From contig QJPP01001843.1 of the NCBI GenBank assembly GCA_003996215.1, positions 124,001 through 188,000 on the forward strand: DNA of 64,000 nt. The letters are read 5' to 3'. Positions 22,537 through 32,729 of this stretch are shown here, piece after piece; the stretch's first letter is position 1; each line of letters begins with the position of its first letter. Position numbers and translations under genes: made by a program. The notes under the pieces were generated by a model. That model was given only the letters and a program-made list of their open reading frames with translations. It was not told the DNA's origin and searched no databases. This DNA comes from Jaltomata sinuosa (taxonomy: Eukaryota; Streptophyta; Magnoliopsida; Solanales; Solanaceae).

Positions 22537-23432
22537 GAAGGGCTTTCCAGAGGTCACGCCAACCTAAATACCAATTTGATTGCATCTCTGATTCTAAACC
22601 AAATTCAAAAAAATCCTAAGTTCTTGGTGGTAGATGTCATTTCGAAGGTTCATGAAAAATTTGGTCATCAAGTGACATACAGAAAAGCGTGGCTTGGGCG
22701 TCAACGTGCATTTGAATTGGTATATGTGGTGACTTTGAAAAATCATTTAGTGAGCTACCTTATTTTTTTGCAGCTTTTCAGCATTTTAATCATGGAACAA
22801 TTGTGGAATGGAAACACAAAGAGTCTATGAGTTCACCAGAGGCAAAAACTTTCAAGTTTGTATTTTGGGATTTCAAGCCATGCATTGATGGATTCCAAAC
22901 GTGTCGCCCTGTTATTTCTGTAGATGGAACTCATATGTATGGAAAATATGAGATCAAGTTATTAATTGCGGTTGGAATTGATGGAAATAATAACATTCTT
23001 CCTCTAGCGTTTGCTATTGTTGATAAGGAGTCGAAAGAGGCATGAAAGTGTTTTTTTTAAAATTTGAGCGCACATGTGATAAAAGATAGAAAAGGCGTAT
23101 GTATTATCTCTGATAGGGCAAAAGGAATCTTGACTAGTTTGCAGGAGTTGCGGCGATTCGAGGAGCCTCGGGCCTTTCATCGATTTTGTATAAGGCATCT
23201 TAAAAGCAACTTTCTATCTCAATTTTCAAAGAAGGACCTTAGTAAACTGATGTGGAGGGCTGCTTCAGCGCATCGAGTAAGGAAGTTCGAGTCCTTGATG
23301 TGGCAAATTCAAGAAGAAAATGAAGAAGCACATGAATACCTCATGGTAATTCCCTTGGAAAAAATAGACTGTTAGCCATGATGATTGAAAAAGATGGGGA
23401 GTGTTAACAACAAATCTTTCAGAGTCGTTCAA
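22537..23432 (+). pseudogene. MULE transposase, 3' half with catalytic region
   Basis: Resumes the transposase frame interrupted at 12794: GLSRGHANLNTNLIA, then NPKFLVVDVISKVHEKFG. A frame change occurs near 22730. The piece 22803-23042 has CRPVISVDGTHMYGKYEIK with the first catalytic Asp and ends at a TGA where the family has Trp. The piece 23064-23375 has IISDRAKGI with the second catalytic Asp and FHRFCIRHLKSNF. A last fragment near 23395-23432 gives LTTNLSESFNG, after which homology ends abruptly against the oppositely oriented PMD gene. The C-terminal SWIM zinc finger is missing. Confidence 0.9.
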
Positions 23433-24391
23433 TGGACCCCTAGGTAAACCGGCAGGAAAAATATTTCTCTTGTCTCTTTGTGCTACTATCTGGTGCTTGA
23501 GGATAGTAACTCTCTCCCATGCCCACATCTGAACATAATATATGTATATAGATACTTATAAACTAGAAGAGATTTCAATAAATAATTAGTGTAATTATTA
23601 GGTATACCTGGAGTAGTGTGGTAGGAAACCAACAATCTCATTTTGTGTACTTTGTGAGGCTTTACAAAGAAAGCGATACAAGCACGCTAGGGTTGCACTA
23701 CCCCAACTATAAGACCCAACTACATTGACGTCCTCGAGCATAGGCAAGTACATGAGCTTTAAAAGACCGCCAGATGTGTCTGCCATCATTAAACCACCAA
23801 TCATCCAAAACATATAACATCTAGCCTTCTCATTGACCATATCTTGTGTTGCCAAGTCAGGCAACTGTGGCTAAAGTCGCGTGTGTGCATTAAGGGCAGA
23901 GACCTTGAGGCTACTATTTTTAAAGTTTTGATGAAGTGGAGTAAAACCTAATAATCTTTGACAAATATTTTGCCAATCTGCTATGGTCCTCTGTGTCTCA
24001 TTCCCAAGTACTGGATAACCTTTCACAGGTAGGCCATACAACACCTCCATGTCCTGTAAGGTGATCGTCGCCTCACCCGTCCTAAAGTGGAATGTATGAG
24101 TCTCAGGACGCCATCTCTCAACTAGTGCAGTGATGAAACTACGGTCAACAAGAGGTCGATTAGATATATAAACACCGTATAAATCGGATAGTCTAATAAC
24201 TTCTAAGACTCGTGTGGATGGATGGGATATTCCTTTACGAGGTCTCAAAACTTTCCATCACTCTTCCTTATATTCAGAATCATATTATCATTTCCATCCC
24301 ATATATCCCGTGACCTATGGGTGTGTTGTTCAGTTAATACAGATGAGTCAAGTGGTCCGGGATCCAGTTGATATGCATTATTATCGTCCAT
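23433..24391 (-). pseudogene. Plant mobile domain (PMD/MAIN-like) gene, truncated
   Basis: Minus-strand gene in the MULE. The ATG at 24391 begins a frame containing PGPLDSSVLTEQHTHRS and IWDG. A frame break near 24247 leads into 24248-23872 with IRLSDLYGVYISNRPLVDRS, RTGEATITLQDMEVLYGLPV and KGYPV, then a stop, then 23864-23608 with WMIGGLMMADTSGG and GSATLACLYRFLCKAS. A GT...AG intron (23607-23529) follows, and the next exon opens with MWAWERV. The gene breaks off near 23433 at the junction with the transposase. These are PMD-C-type (aminotransferase-like) motifs; PMDs are known both as host genes (MAIN family) and as MULE cargo. Confidence 0.85.
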
Positions 24392-25652
24392 CAAAGAAAA
24401 TTCCTATACACAAATGAATATTTTCAGAATAGTAAAAAAAACTATCAAAGCAAATCAAGTTCACGATACATAGTATTGCACTGTCAACTGGTAGCTTGTC
24501 CATAGCCCACAAGTATCAAGATGACCCTGCCTAGGAAGGCTGTACATACAATATCTTGACAACAAGTACCTTTGTTCGAGTTTAAAACAATATTGCACCA
24601 TTCCCAGGACCAAAGCTTTTAGATTTAAAATCTAACGATGGCAAAAAATGTCAATAAGGTTAATGAGATGAATGAGTAGATCAAGTTCATGATGTAGATC
24701 CTCCTATAATGAACATAAACATACAAATAGAACTACCCTATAGAAATTGCAGTTAAGAATATAATAGAGGGCCGGTCAACAATGTCACAAGGACATACAG
24801 TCCAGCAACCAGCCATTTACGGGGCAAACGAAAGCCACAATCTCTAATCTATCTACCAAATATTGTTTAGCAATTGTGCTAAGCTAAGCTAACAAAAGCA
24901 TTCAAGTCAAAACAAGGTTAGACCTTTATGGAAAATGGATTCTTTCAAATACATAACCAAGGACTATCAGTAAAAGAACATGAATGGTACAATAAAACAA
25001 CCAAATTCAAGAGATAGAACTACCATATAGAAATTGCAGTTAAGAATATAAATTACCCTATAGAAATTGCAGCCGTTGAAGAAATTGGATCCCATTACAC
25101 AAAAAATTTCTCCAACCTAGATAGAACTTCATATCCTCATAAAAGTGAAAAACAAAAATAAAAAATGCTTTTTAACAGAAAGGGAAACAACATATTCACA
25201 AATCATTATCTTCTAATCTAGAAACTGAAATTTTGAAACGTAATTCAAACGATCCTTCTGCTATACTAGTGTGTGAAAAAAAATACCTCAATCACAGAAA
25301 AACACTCCGTTCAAAGCTTTTCGACCGACTTTTGCAAGCAAAATCGCCAACAATACAAAGTTTTAAAAGTTCCCCAGCTATGATTTGAGGCATTTCATGA
25401 AATAGCGCCCTGAATCAGCATTTTTCCGGCAACGGCTGCGGCGTGGGTCAAAAATCCAAAGCGACAAGGGTTTTTGGCCATGCGAATGGGGTTTTGTTTA
25501 ATTTGATTAAATCGTTACTCGCAGTAACATATATACTTGTTTAACCGCAATCGAGGGGCTGTTTCTTGACGTAGGCGGAAATTAAAACTTACGCCCGAAA
25601 ACGTTACTCTCAGTAACGTTTTATATTTGATGCCGTTAACCATTGTTCTCTT
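24392..25652. other. MULE noncoding segment upstream of the PMD gene
   Basis: No protein recognised. A short segment repeats (taccctatagaaattgcag near 24734 and 25051, and taccatatagaaattgcagt near 25021). It should contain the promoter of the minus-strand PMD gene. Near 25500-25625 are AACGTTACT-type palindromes. Confidence 0.5.
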
Positions 25653-25791
25653 TTCCCATTGAATTCTTTTGAATAAAATAATATCTAAAACGTTACTGTC
25701 AACCACGTTTATACTAGTTTTGTAAAGTTTCAAAAAAATGTACTATTTTGGTGAATTGGTTTACATAATGACTTACCTTGGTCAAAAATTC
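25653..25791 (-). repeat. MULE right terminal inverted repeat
   Basis: Reverse-complement partner of 10804-10944. The inner neighbour at 25590-25625 repeats the AACGTTACT palindromic motif. The 9-bp duplication GTAGTTCTT follows at 25792. Confidence 0.92.
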
Positions 25792-25800
25792 GTAGTTCTT

Positions 25801-27940
25801 ATATAAAGTTGAGTTGCTGCATTGTTTTCAGTAATAGTAGATCTTTTTCTTTGATACAATAACCAAATGCTCCTGGAGGAAATAATTTGCTGTATCAGTA
25901 ATCAAAACATGAAGAAAAGATGACTATTGCACAGTAACAGTTGAATAATGGTGACAAAAATGATCACGCAACTTTGTAACTGTTTAAAAGTCAAGATTGT
26001 TACTTACATATTTGTCTTGTGTTGTTTGTTACTAGGTTGAAATTGAATCACTTTGTATTTATGAGATCATTTTTGACCAAGGGTAATATATTGATTGCTA
26101 GATGACTGGCCCAATTGATTGTTTCTTTTTAGTTTCCAGTTGAATATTGGACTGTAATTGTCGCTTTATCTGATATTACCTTAGGTACGAAACAATGATT
26201 ACTGATTACAGACATGAAATACTTTATATAGTATATTTCTTGCTTGATTTCTTACTCTTGAAATGTCATTTCTGTTTAATGATACAGGATCACTTCACGA
26301 ATGTCCGAAAGATGACAATAAATATGAAATACACAGGTACTTACCTACTTCCTTGGATCTTATCTCAAGGGACGTATGATATATGCTGGTATATTTTATT
26401 GTGTTATGCATTCCTGTTTGCTGATTGTCAAACTGTTAGTTCCTCGAATATCCCAAATTTATTACTTTAGTTTGAGTTGGATGGATTTAAGAATAGGCTG
26501 AAACTATGACAACGATGGTGATTAATGTCACAAGGTATTTTTTTTCATTTTTGTTAGTTTGTTATTTTCGCTATTATATATTCTTAAACTTCATGCAATT
26601 TTTTCAAAATCCAGACATCTTAGTCTGTTTTAATCAGAAACTATATTAAAAGGTTAATTAAAATGAGAATCTAAATTTAAACGACGGAACAGAGTCAGGG
26701 ATGGTATCTTTATGTAAAAAATAGTAAGAAGACATGAAGATGATCATAGGAGAGGTGATGTGGCACTCTTTAAGACTAGAAAAGACTTATCTTTTTTTCA
26801 TGTTTTTACTTTCTCTTTTTTTTTAAGAAAAAAAAAAATTCATCAAAGAAGCCAAAAATTCATCTTTTAAATAGTCCAGACTAAATGCATCGATTAATGA
26901 TTATAAAGTCAAGTGATGTGCCTATGTTTCTAAGTTATTCTCAGTATTTTGGTGAAGTTGTTCTAATATGTATACAAAGACGGCATACAATGAAGAAGCT
27001 GTTGATTTGATTTGAGTGATTTCAATTATCCAGTATATACTAATTAAATTATTATATTTTATAGAGTTTCATCAATTCTATATCATATTTATAAAAGATG
27101 GTAAGTGATATTAAGTTGCAGTTACTAGATGAAAAAAAATCTCAGCTGAAGATCTTTTCGAGCAATTGTTGAAAGAAGAGGGACAAAAGAGGTAGAGCTG
27201 TATGAAATTTTTTCAAGTAGGGTGCTTTTTTAACGTGTTCATATGATAAATATGTTGATGATGTGGGGTGAAGTGAAGTAATTGTGTGGGCAGGGCTTCC
27301 ATCTTGAAGGACATGAAACCTTGTGCTATACATAAACATGATTTATGTTGTGAGAAGATTAGTCGTAATTAAATCATTGTAATAGTTTATGGTAGAAAAA
27401 TGTAAAATTAATTTGTCAATTCCCATGTTTCGAGATTATATATAATTTTCCATGGTGCACCATTGTATATTGGCAAAAATCTTCAGCCATCAAAACTAAA
27501 GCTAAGATTTCAATGATGACCCGAAGGGTGAAGATTATTGGAATAACATTTTGTTCAACCATTTCTAATTACGACTATCACGGACTTTTTTGCGTGTTGT
27601 TTATTAGCTTTTGACTTATTTAAATTAATCATCCATCTTAGTAGTCGTCATTAGAAAATCTTCACGTCATGAAGTTCTTGGGAACAAGTATTCTATTTTC
27701 TATGGATAATCTATAGAAGATAAAATTGATCAAAGCGTTTGTAATCATTAATTAGAGGTTCTTGAGATGTGTCAACGTAAAATCTTCTTATTTATGTTGG
27801 AATATTTTTACTGTACTATATTACTTTTTATAGAAATCTACCTTTTCGTTATTTGTAATATTCAGATATTAGAAAAAAATTATTCATAAGTTTAATGAGG
27901 TCAACTTTGACAGTGCAAAGTGCTGGTAAGTTACCTAGTA
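25801..27940. other. AT-rich DNA between MULE and Helitron
   Basis: Continuation of the sequence that received the MULE. A second Helitron-like left-end string (agaggtgatgtggcactctt, 26750-26769) lies within it. No coding region is convincing; the short open frames at 26195-26470 and 27142-27339 lack recognisable motifs. Confidence 0.45.
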
Positions 27941-28378
27941 TCTTATCTATATAAAAGAAAATTCTCAGCCCGATGACGTGGCACAATCACAAGCCAAGGA
28001 TTCTCTTTCTTTATTTTTAACAGATTTTAGACAATTAAAATTCCAAATCACGGCAAAACATAATATATATCCCAAACGTCACATCCCCAAAAACTGCATA
28101 CAAAGGTTCCAAAAAGACACATGCTAGATTCCCCTCACATCCCTATCGATTTCCTTCCTCATTCAAACGTCGTTCAAAATTTCAACACACAACCCCTTTT
28201 TCCCTCTTCCAATTCTTCCTTTCTTGCATATACATAGCTTTTTTCCCCATCTACTATTTCTCTGATCCTACAAAATTGATTGAATGAGGAAGGTATTATT
28301 TTCTGCCCTGCCATATATTGTTTATTATTCTGCTTTGTGAATTTTAGCAAGTGTCACCACAACAAAAGAGACATTTAG

Positions 28379-28950
28379 TTCTTCACGGCATTCAAAATCT
28401 CTCCAGGCCGCCCAGGTATGTTGCTTTTGCATTATCAACCACTTTGTTTTACTTCTACGCATCAAATATTTCAATGTAGATTTCCACTGACTTCTTTTGC
28501 TTACTTGCAATTTGCCTTCTATGTGTTGTGAAAAAAAAAGTTGCATCTAAAACACTTCAAAATTTTCAGAAGACTTTTCAGTTTTGGATAAATTGTACAT
28601 TACAAATTGCTAAGAAAACTGCGTCCTTTTTTATTTTCAGTATAATCGATTTTGAAATCTCTGCCTTATCACTTCATATCAAATTCTGCACAGAAATTTG
28701 AAATTCATCTTCGCGGGTTCAAAATCCCTCTTGAATTTGAAGTTGTTCTTCACTAGGCGCAAAATCCCTACAGGCCACCCAGGTATGCCGTTTTTTACAT
28801 TCTCAAGGACTTTGTTTAACTCCTGCCGCATTATTTCCATGTAGATTACCTACGCCTTCTTTCGTTTACTTACAGTTCAACTCCCATATGTTTTGATAAG
28901 AAAATTGAAACTCACAAGCACTTTAAGATTTTCATGAGACTTTTCAGTGA
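28379..28950 (+). repeat. Diverged direct duplication inside the Helitron
   Basis: Segments starting near 28379 and 28748 share strings such as caggc(c/a)gcccaggtatg-type starts, ccatgtagatt/caatgtagatt and gagacttttcagt at corresponding spacing (~200 bp units, ~370 bp apart). The repeated ccaggtatg looks like a splice donor context, so these could be duplicated captured exons, but no protein was recognised. Confidence 0.6.
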
Positions 28951-30404
28951 TAGCTAATTTTTTCTTTCAAATTGGTTTGGAAAAAATGCATCCTTTTAGC
29001 TTTTCAAGGTTTTCTATTTTAAATCTGCCTTTTCGCTGTATATCCACTTCTGCAGAATGTTTTCCCTCTCTTACTGATATTGCACATGATGTGACACGTT
29101 CTTTTCTCGATCAGTAATAGCAGATGTTGAACTATGCTCTCCTTCAAACAATTATTGGACAAATCATGCTCCATCCGATTTGTTATGACTGAATTTCACA
29201 TTTTTTTCCTCTGCATATTTGCCGTTTGAATTGATTATTACAACCAACCGTTTCCTTTATTGTTTTCTTTGACTTATTTTCCCCTTTATATGATTTATCT
29301 TAAGAAGCCCACAAATCGTGTCTTCTGTTGTCCATAACCCCATCACCACACCTATTAAAATGGGTTAAATCTACTTCTTAATTTGTACTGCCCTTGATCC
29401 CTTTAAGATATTTTCGGAGAGTAATTTGTAATATGCCTACGCCCCTAAGTGGTTCTACAGTCCCTGGTACAGTCTTTCAGTGATTTTGATTGGGATTTCA
29501 AATAGTCCGCGAGAATTGATTGTGTTCTCAACTTTGTAACTATATTTCTGTCTGCTTAACTTCTTAGAAAAATAGTGAATTAGAGCATTCGGGAGTGAGG
29601 GTTGAAAAGACGTTTCTTTTTGTTGGCTGTACAACTATAGCTGTATCACTAAGACAACTAACATAGACTTACAAGCAGTAGTTACACCAACTCAGAAATG
29701 GAATGATGCAATAGTCCATTAAGCGCAACAATGGTTGCTCATCATGGACTGTCTGAATTCTATTAATGTTAATCATGGTTGGTTTACAGCCTTTCTTGCG
29801 AAAGATGGTGGCTTTTCTTTCATCATATGATGTTGTATATAAAGGTAGGAAGAGGACCGGAACTTGAAACTACTTCGCATCTTAAGATAATTGATAAGGT
29901 CTTTGAGAAACATGGAAATGATATTGCCATTGCTTTCTAGTATTGCTGTTTTTGGATTGAGATTTATAAGGTTATGGTCTTAGTTATTTATTTGGTTTTA
30001 CCAAGTTCCCTGCCCTAAAATGTGTACTGCTCTAGAGAGATAGACAGACAAAGCACTCCTTTTCCTGATACATGCAAATAGGGTAATAGCTATGGGCTAT
30101 AACTTCTCACTCTTAGTATTTTGTTCCTAGGATTCACGTTCGAAGTGTTGTAGTAACTGTTTGATGTAGACATAATGACCATTATAGGTAATATCTTGGT
30201 CTGTTAATTAGGTTCTCTAATTTGGTTTTATTGTCAGATGTGCATATTGGGTTTTGCAGAAAAGGCTGTTGGTTGATATACTAAAGAAACGTTCATTACA
30301 AAAGTATTTTTCAAGAGAAGATAAGTAGCAAAAACAGTAAAAAAGTGTAGTTTCTCGAAATTAGTCTTTTTCCTTTTCTTGGTGAGATGAAAAGTTAGCA
30401 TTAT

Positions 30405-31740
30405 TATATAAAGCTTGTGATAGGAAAGTTACATGGCACTCTCCTAAACCAGGATTTGGATATATCTCTTTTCTCAGCTTTTTACCATTTTCCTATCAAC
30501 TTGCCTCTTCCGTCTCTGTTTTTATTTCTTTTTAACCTTCGGTTACAAACTCAAAAGTCGCACCCTTCATTAACCATCTTAATTCAATCCTTCTCTTCCG
30601 CTATTTGGCTACGAAGCCATTAAGATAGAATCAAATATGGCAACGTTGGTTATTGAAAAGAGATTGGGAAAATGTATAATAATACACCTACTGAGATGAA
30701 AGCCAAATGTGAGTCTCGTAGGTGAACATATCGAACTGAAATAAGATCTCAGATTGACATTTTGATATACTGATTTACCATAATAATAAATAGAGTCAAT
30801 AGTGACTCCGCCGTGGGAAGAGCCGCTTCCTTCTTGCTTGATAGGGGGGGGGGGGGCCTTCCATTCACCAGCGCAGACTAAAAGTGCTCTCCGGACTGTG
30901 CTGACACGGCTCTTAAACCCAACTTGTGGTGAATCTCGGGAGACAAAGTCAAAATGCAACATCCTTTGCCCCATACTTTGAGATGCTCCTCTCCTGTTTT
31001 ACGAATCCTACAACTCTCAGTATCGCGTTGTTGTTGACTCTCATCTTTGTATGCTACATCAGAAATCAGAATTCTTGAGTACACATGGTTGGTTAATGGT
31101 TATTGTCAACTTCTCATTGCAAACTACTTCCAGGCTATATGATCTTTATCGCTTGTGAACTTATTTGACAAGGCATTTTGAAGTGATGGGATCTTTTCGT
31201 TCTTTTTAAAAAGGCAATGCAACGAAATCTGATTATTGACAGATGAGAAGCAGAACTTTTTTGACTTGCCTATTGTTGGAGTAATAGAGCAAACAACTGA
31301 TATCAAAGACTCTAATAAGTGCGGGAGGACGGATTACTTGAGTCTGAAAAAGCATAAGAGCAAGACTCTTGCACTCAGATTACTTAAATTTGTTGAAGAA
31401 TAATGAGCATGAGTGCAATTTGAAACAGGTTATCAGTAAGTTATCATTCTCACAAGAGCCTCATGGTACAAAAAGGAAATATGTGTACATCAGATTATAT
31501 TCCAATACTTCATCTTGCAGTTATATTATCATTATAAATCTAACAAAAAAGAAGGATATGATACTTTTTTTTTGATGTATTATTGCAATATGTATTTTTC
31601 CTTATATATTAGTTTCATTTCTTCATATATGTGTTTTATATATTTATTTTTTAGTTTTAATAATATAAGATTTTTCATATTTTATATCAATTAAATTTAT
31701 AAAATGATTTGTCCCACTGCGTGAAGCGCGGGCAACTTAG
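30405..31740 (+). mobile_element. Possible inner Helitron nested in the larger one
   Basis: A left-end-like string (ttattatataaagc...gttacatggcactctcc) near 30405 and a terminator-like ctgcgtgaagcgcgggcaac followed by CTTAG (31719-31740) could bound a ~1.3 kb Helitron. The CTRR end is degenerate, so boundaries are approximate. It includes a run of 13 G (30844-30856). Confidence 0.45.
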
Positions 31741-31858
31741 TTGACTATTAGAAAAGAGGTTCGTAAGCTTACTGTATAAAAACAGATATTGACGATTGAT
31801 CATCCATAAGCTAAATAAGGTTGTTCACCATTGTGCGAAGCGCGAGCAATTTGCCTAG

Positions 31859-32215
31859 TAAGAGAATAGTTTAGTAGAACTGTAATACATTATTGCAGAT
31901 TTAATCGGTAATGAAAATATACCTTTTCGAACGTTATCTCTATCCACATATGATTACAATTGTGATATGCTTTCTATTCTTTTCTTGAATTCAGTTTCTC
32001 AACTTGACACCTGATTTTTGCTACTAAAAAAGATAAATATAACTTAAACTAAAGGGAAGAAAAGATGTGTGCTTTAGTGAATGAAATACTCGAGATTTAC
32101 CATTAAGAATCAAAACAAGTAAACCAAAAATTGATCCATGACAACACTTTTTAAGAAAAGACCATTTAAGACTTCAAAAAAGTCGGTGACAACCATTATA
32201 TCATATGCTCATTTC
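31859..32215. other. AT-rich noncoding DNA
   Basis: No feature recognised between the Helitron end and the next small element. Confidence 0.5.
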
Positions 32216-32472
32216 CAGAGGCGATTTTAGGAATTTTAGAAATGGGTGCACCACTAAAAAAAAAAAGAAAATATATATTTAGTGAGAATTGAACACTAGA
32301 CCTCAAGGTAAATAATTCAATCTTTAACCAAGTGCATCATTTAATCTCCTTGTAACATGGGTTCCAGCAGTTAATATTATACTAATTTTTAAAAATATAT
32401 ACATAAAATATCTAGTTTTATAGGAAGACCACAGGTTCCTGTGCCCCTTTTTTAAACCTAAATTCACCCCTG
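32216..32472. mobile_element. Small CA...TG element I with tRNA-like interior (257 bp)
   Basis: Ends CAGAGGCGATTTTAGG and CCTAAATTCACCCCTG form an imperfect inverted repeat of the hAT-like type. On the minus strand the interior has gcacttggttaaag followed about 30 bases later by gtctagtgttcaattctcac, resembling pol III box A and box B of a tRNA-derived sequence. Its right neighbour is cttgaggt, the reverse complement of the 8 bases right of element II; its left neighbour does not match. Confidence 0.6.
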
Positions 32473-32726
32473 CTTGAGGTTTCCTTTTCCCCGTGAGAAA
32501 TTCACCTGTCGTATCCTACAACAAATCCTTTTGCAAACAAGTAATCCTCCACAACATCTCTAAAATGCCAATAGCGATTCTTGCAAATATCACATGGGCA
32601 TAATATCTCTTTTCCTTTAGAACCTCGTTCAAATGACTTATCAAGAAAATTCTTCACTCCATTGATGAACTCATCACTGCTTCTTCTTAGATTCATTCAA
32701 CTTCTATCTAAATTACTCATTGACAT
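32473..32726 (-). pseudogene. CACTA transposase N-terminal exon (Transpos_assoc domain)
   Basis: The exon follows an apparent acceptor (caaatag) and starts with ATG at 32726 (MSMSNLDRS). It then has a TGA where the family has Trp, followed by MNLRRSSDEFINGVKNFLDK and the zinc-binding-like CPCDICKNRYW, characteristic of the transposase-associated N-terminal domain of TNP2-type proteins. A second Trp position is also TGA (after GYDR). The frame then gives ISHGEKETS and ends exactly at the bases ACCTCAAG next to element I. The matching downstream codons begin at 38653. Confidence 0.88.
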
Positions 32727-32729
32727 CTA

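Larger units (their letters stand above)
10804..25791. mobile_element. MuDR-like MULE with transposase and PMD gene, split by a retrotransposon
   Basis: Long inverted termini start GAATTTTTGACC at 10804 and end with the complement at 25791. They are flanked by a perfect 9-bp target duplication GTAGTTCTT (10795-10803 and 25792-25800), the size expected of Mutator elements. Without the nested Tekay element (12795-22536 plus its 5-bp duplication) the MULE is about 5.24 kb. Cargo is a broken MuDR transposase on the + strand and a plant-mobile-domain gene on the - strand, meeting tail to tail near 23432. Subterminal DNA is rich in AACGTTACT/AGTAACGTT palindromes. Confidence 0.92.
27941..31858 (+). 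mobile_element. Non-autonomous Helitron (3.9 kb)
   Basis: The 5' end TCTTATCTATATAAAAG is preceded by A, and the 3' end ttgtgcgaagcgcgagcaat is followed by tgcCTAG and then T, so the element sits between A and T, as Helitrons do. The GC-rich stem-loop just before CTAG is the usual Helitron terminator. No Rep/helicase gene is present. Inside are a diverged direct duplication (28379-28590 and 28748-28950), a second left-end-like string near 30405 and a second terminator-like hairpin at 31722-31740. Confidence 0.75.

Noticed and set aside
30417..31084. Several 60-120 codon open frames inside the Helitron
   Set aside because: No conserved motif or splice support; the 13-G run and the lack of Rep/helicase motifs argue against a gene.
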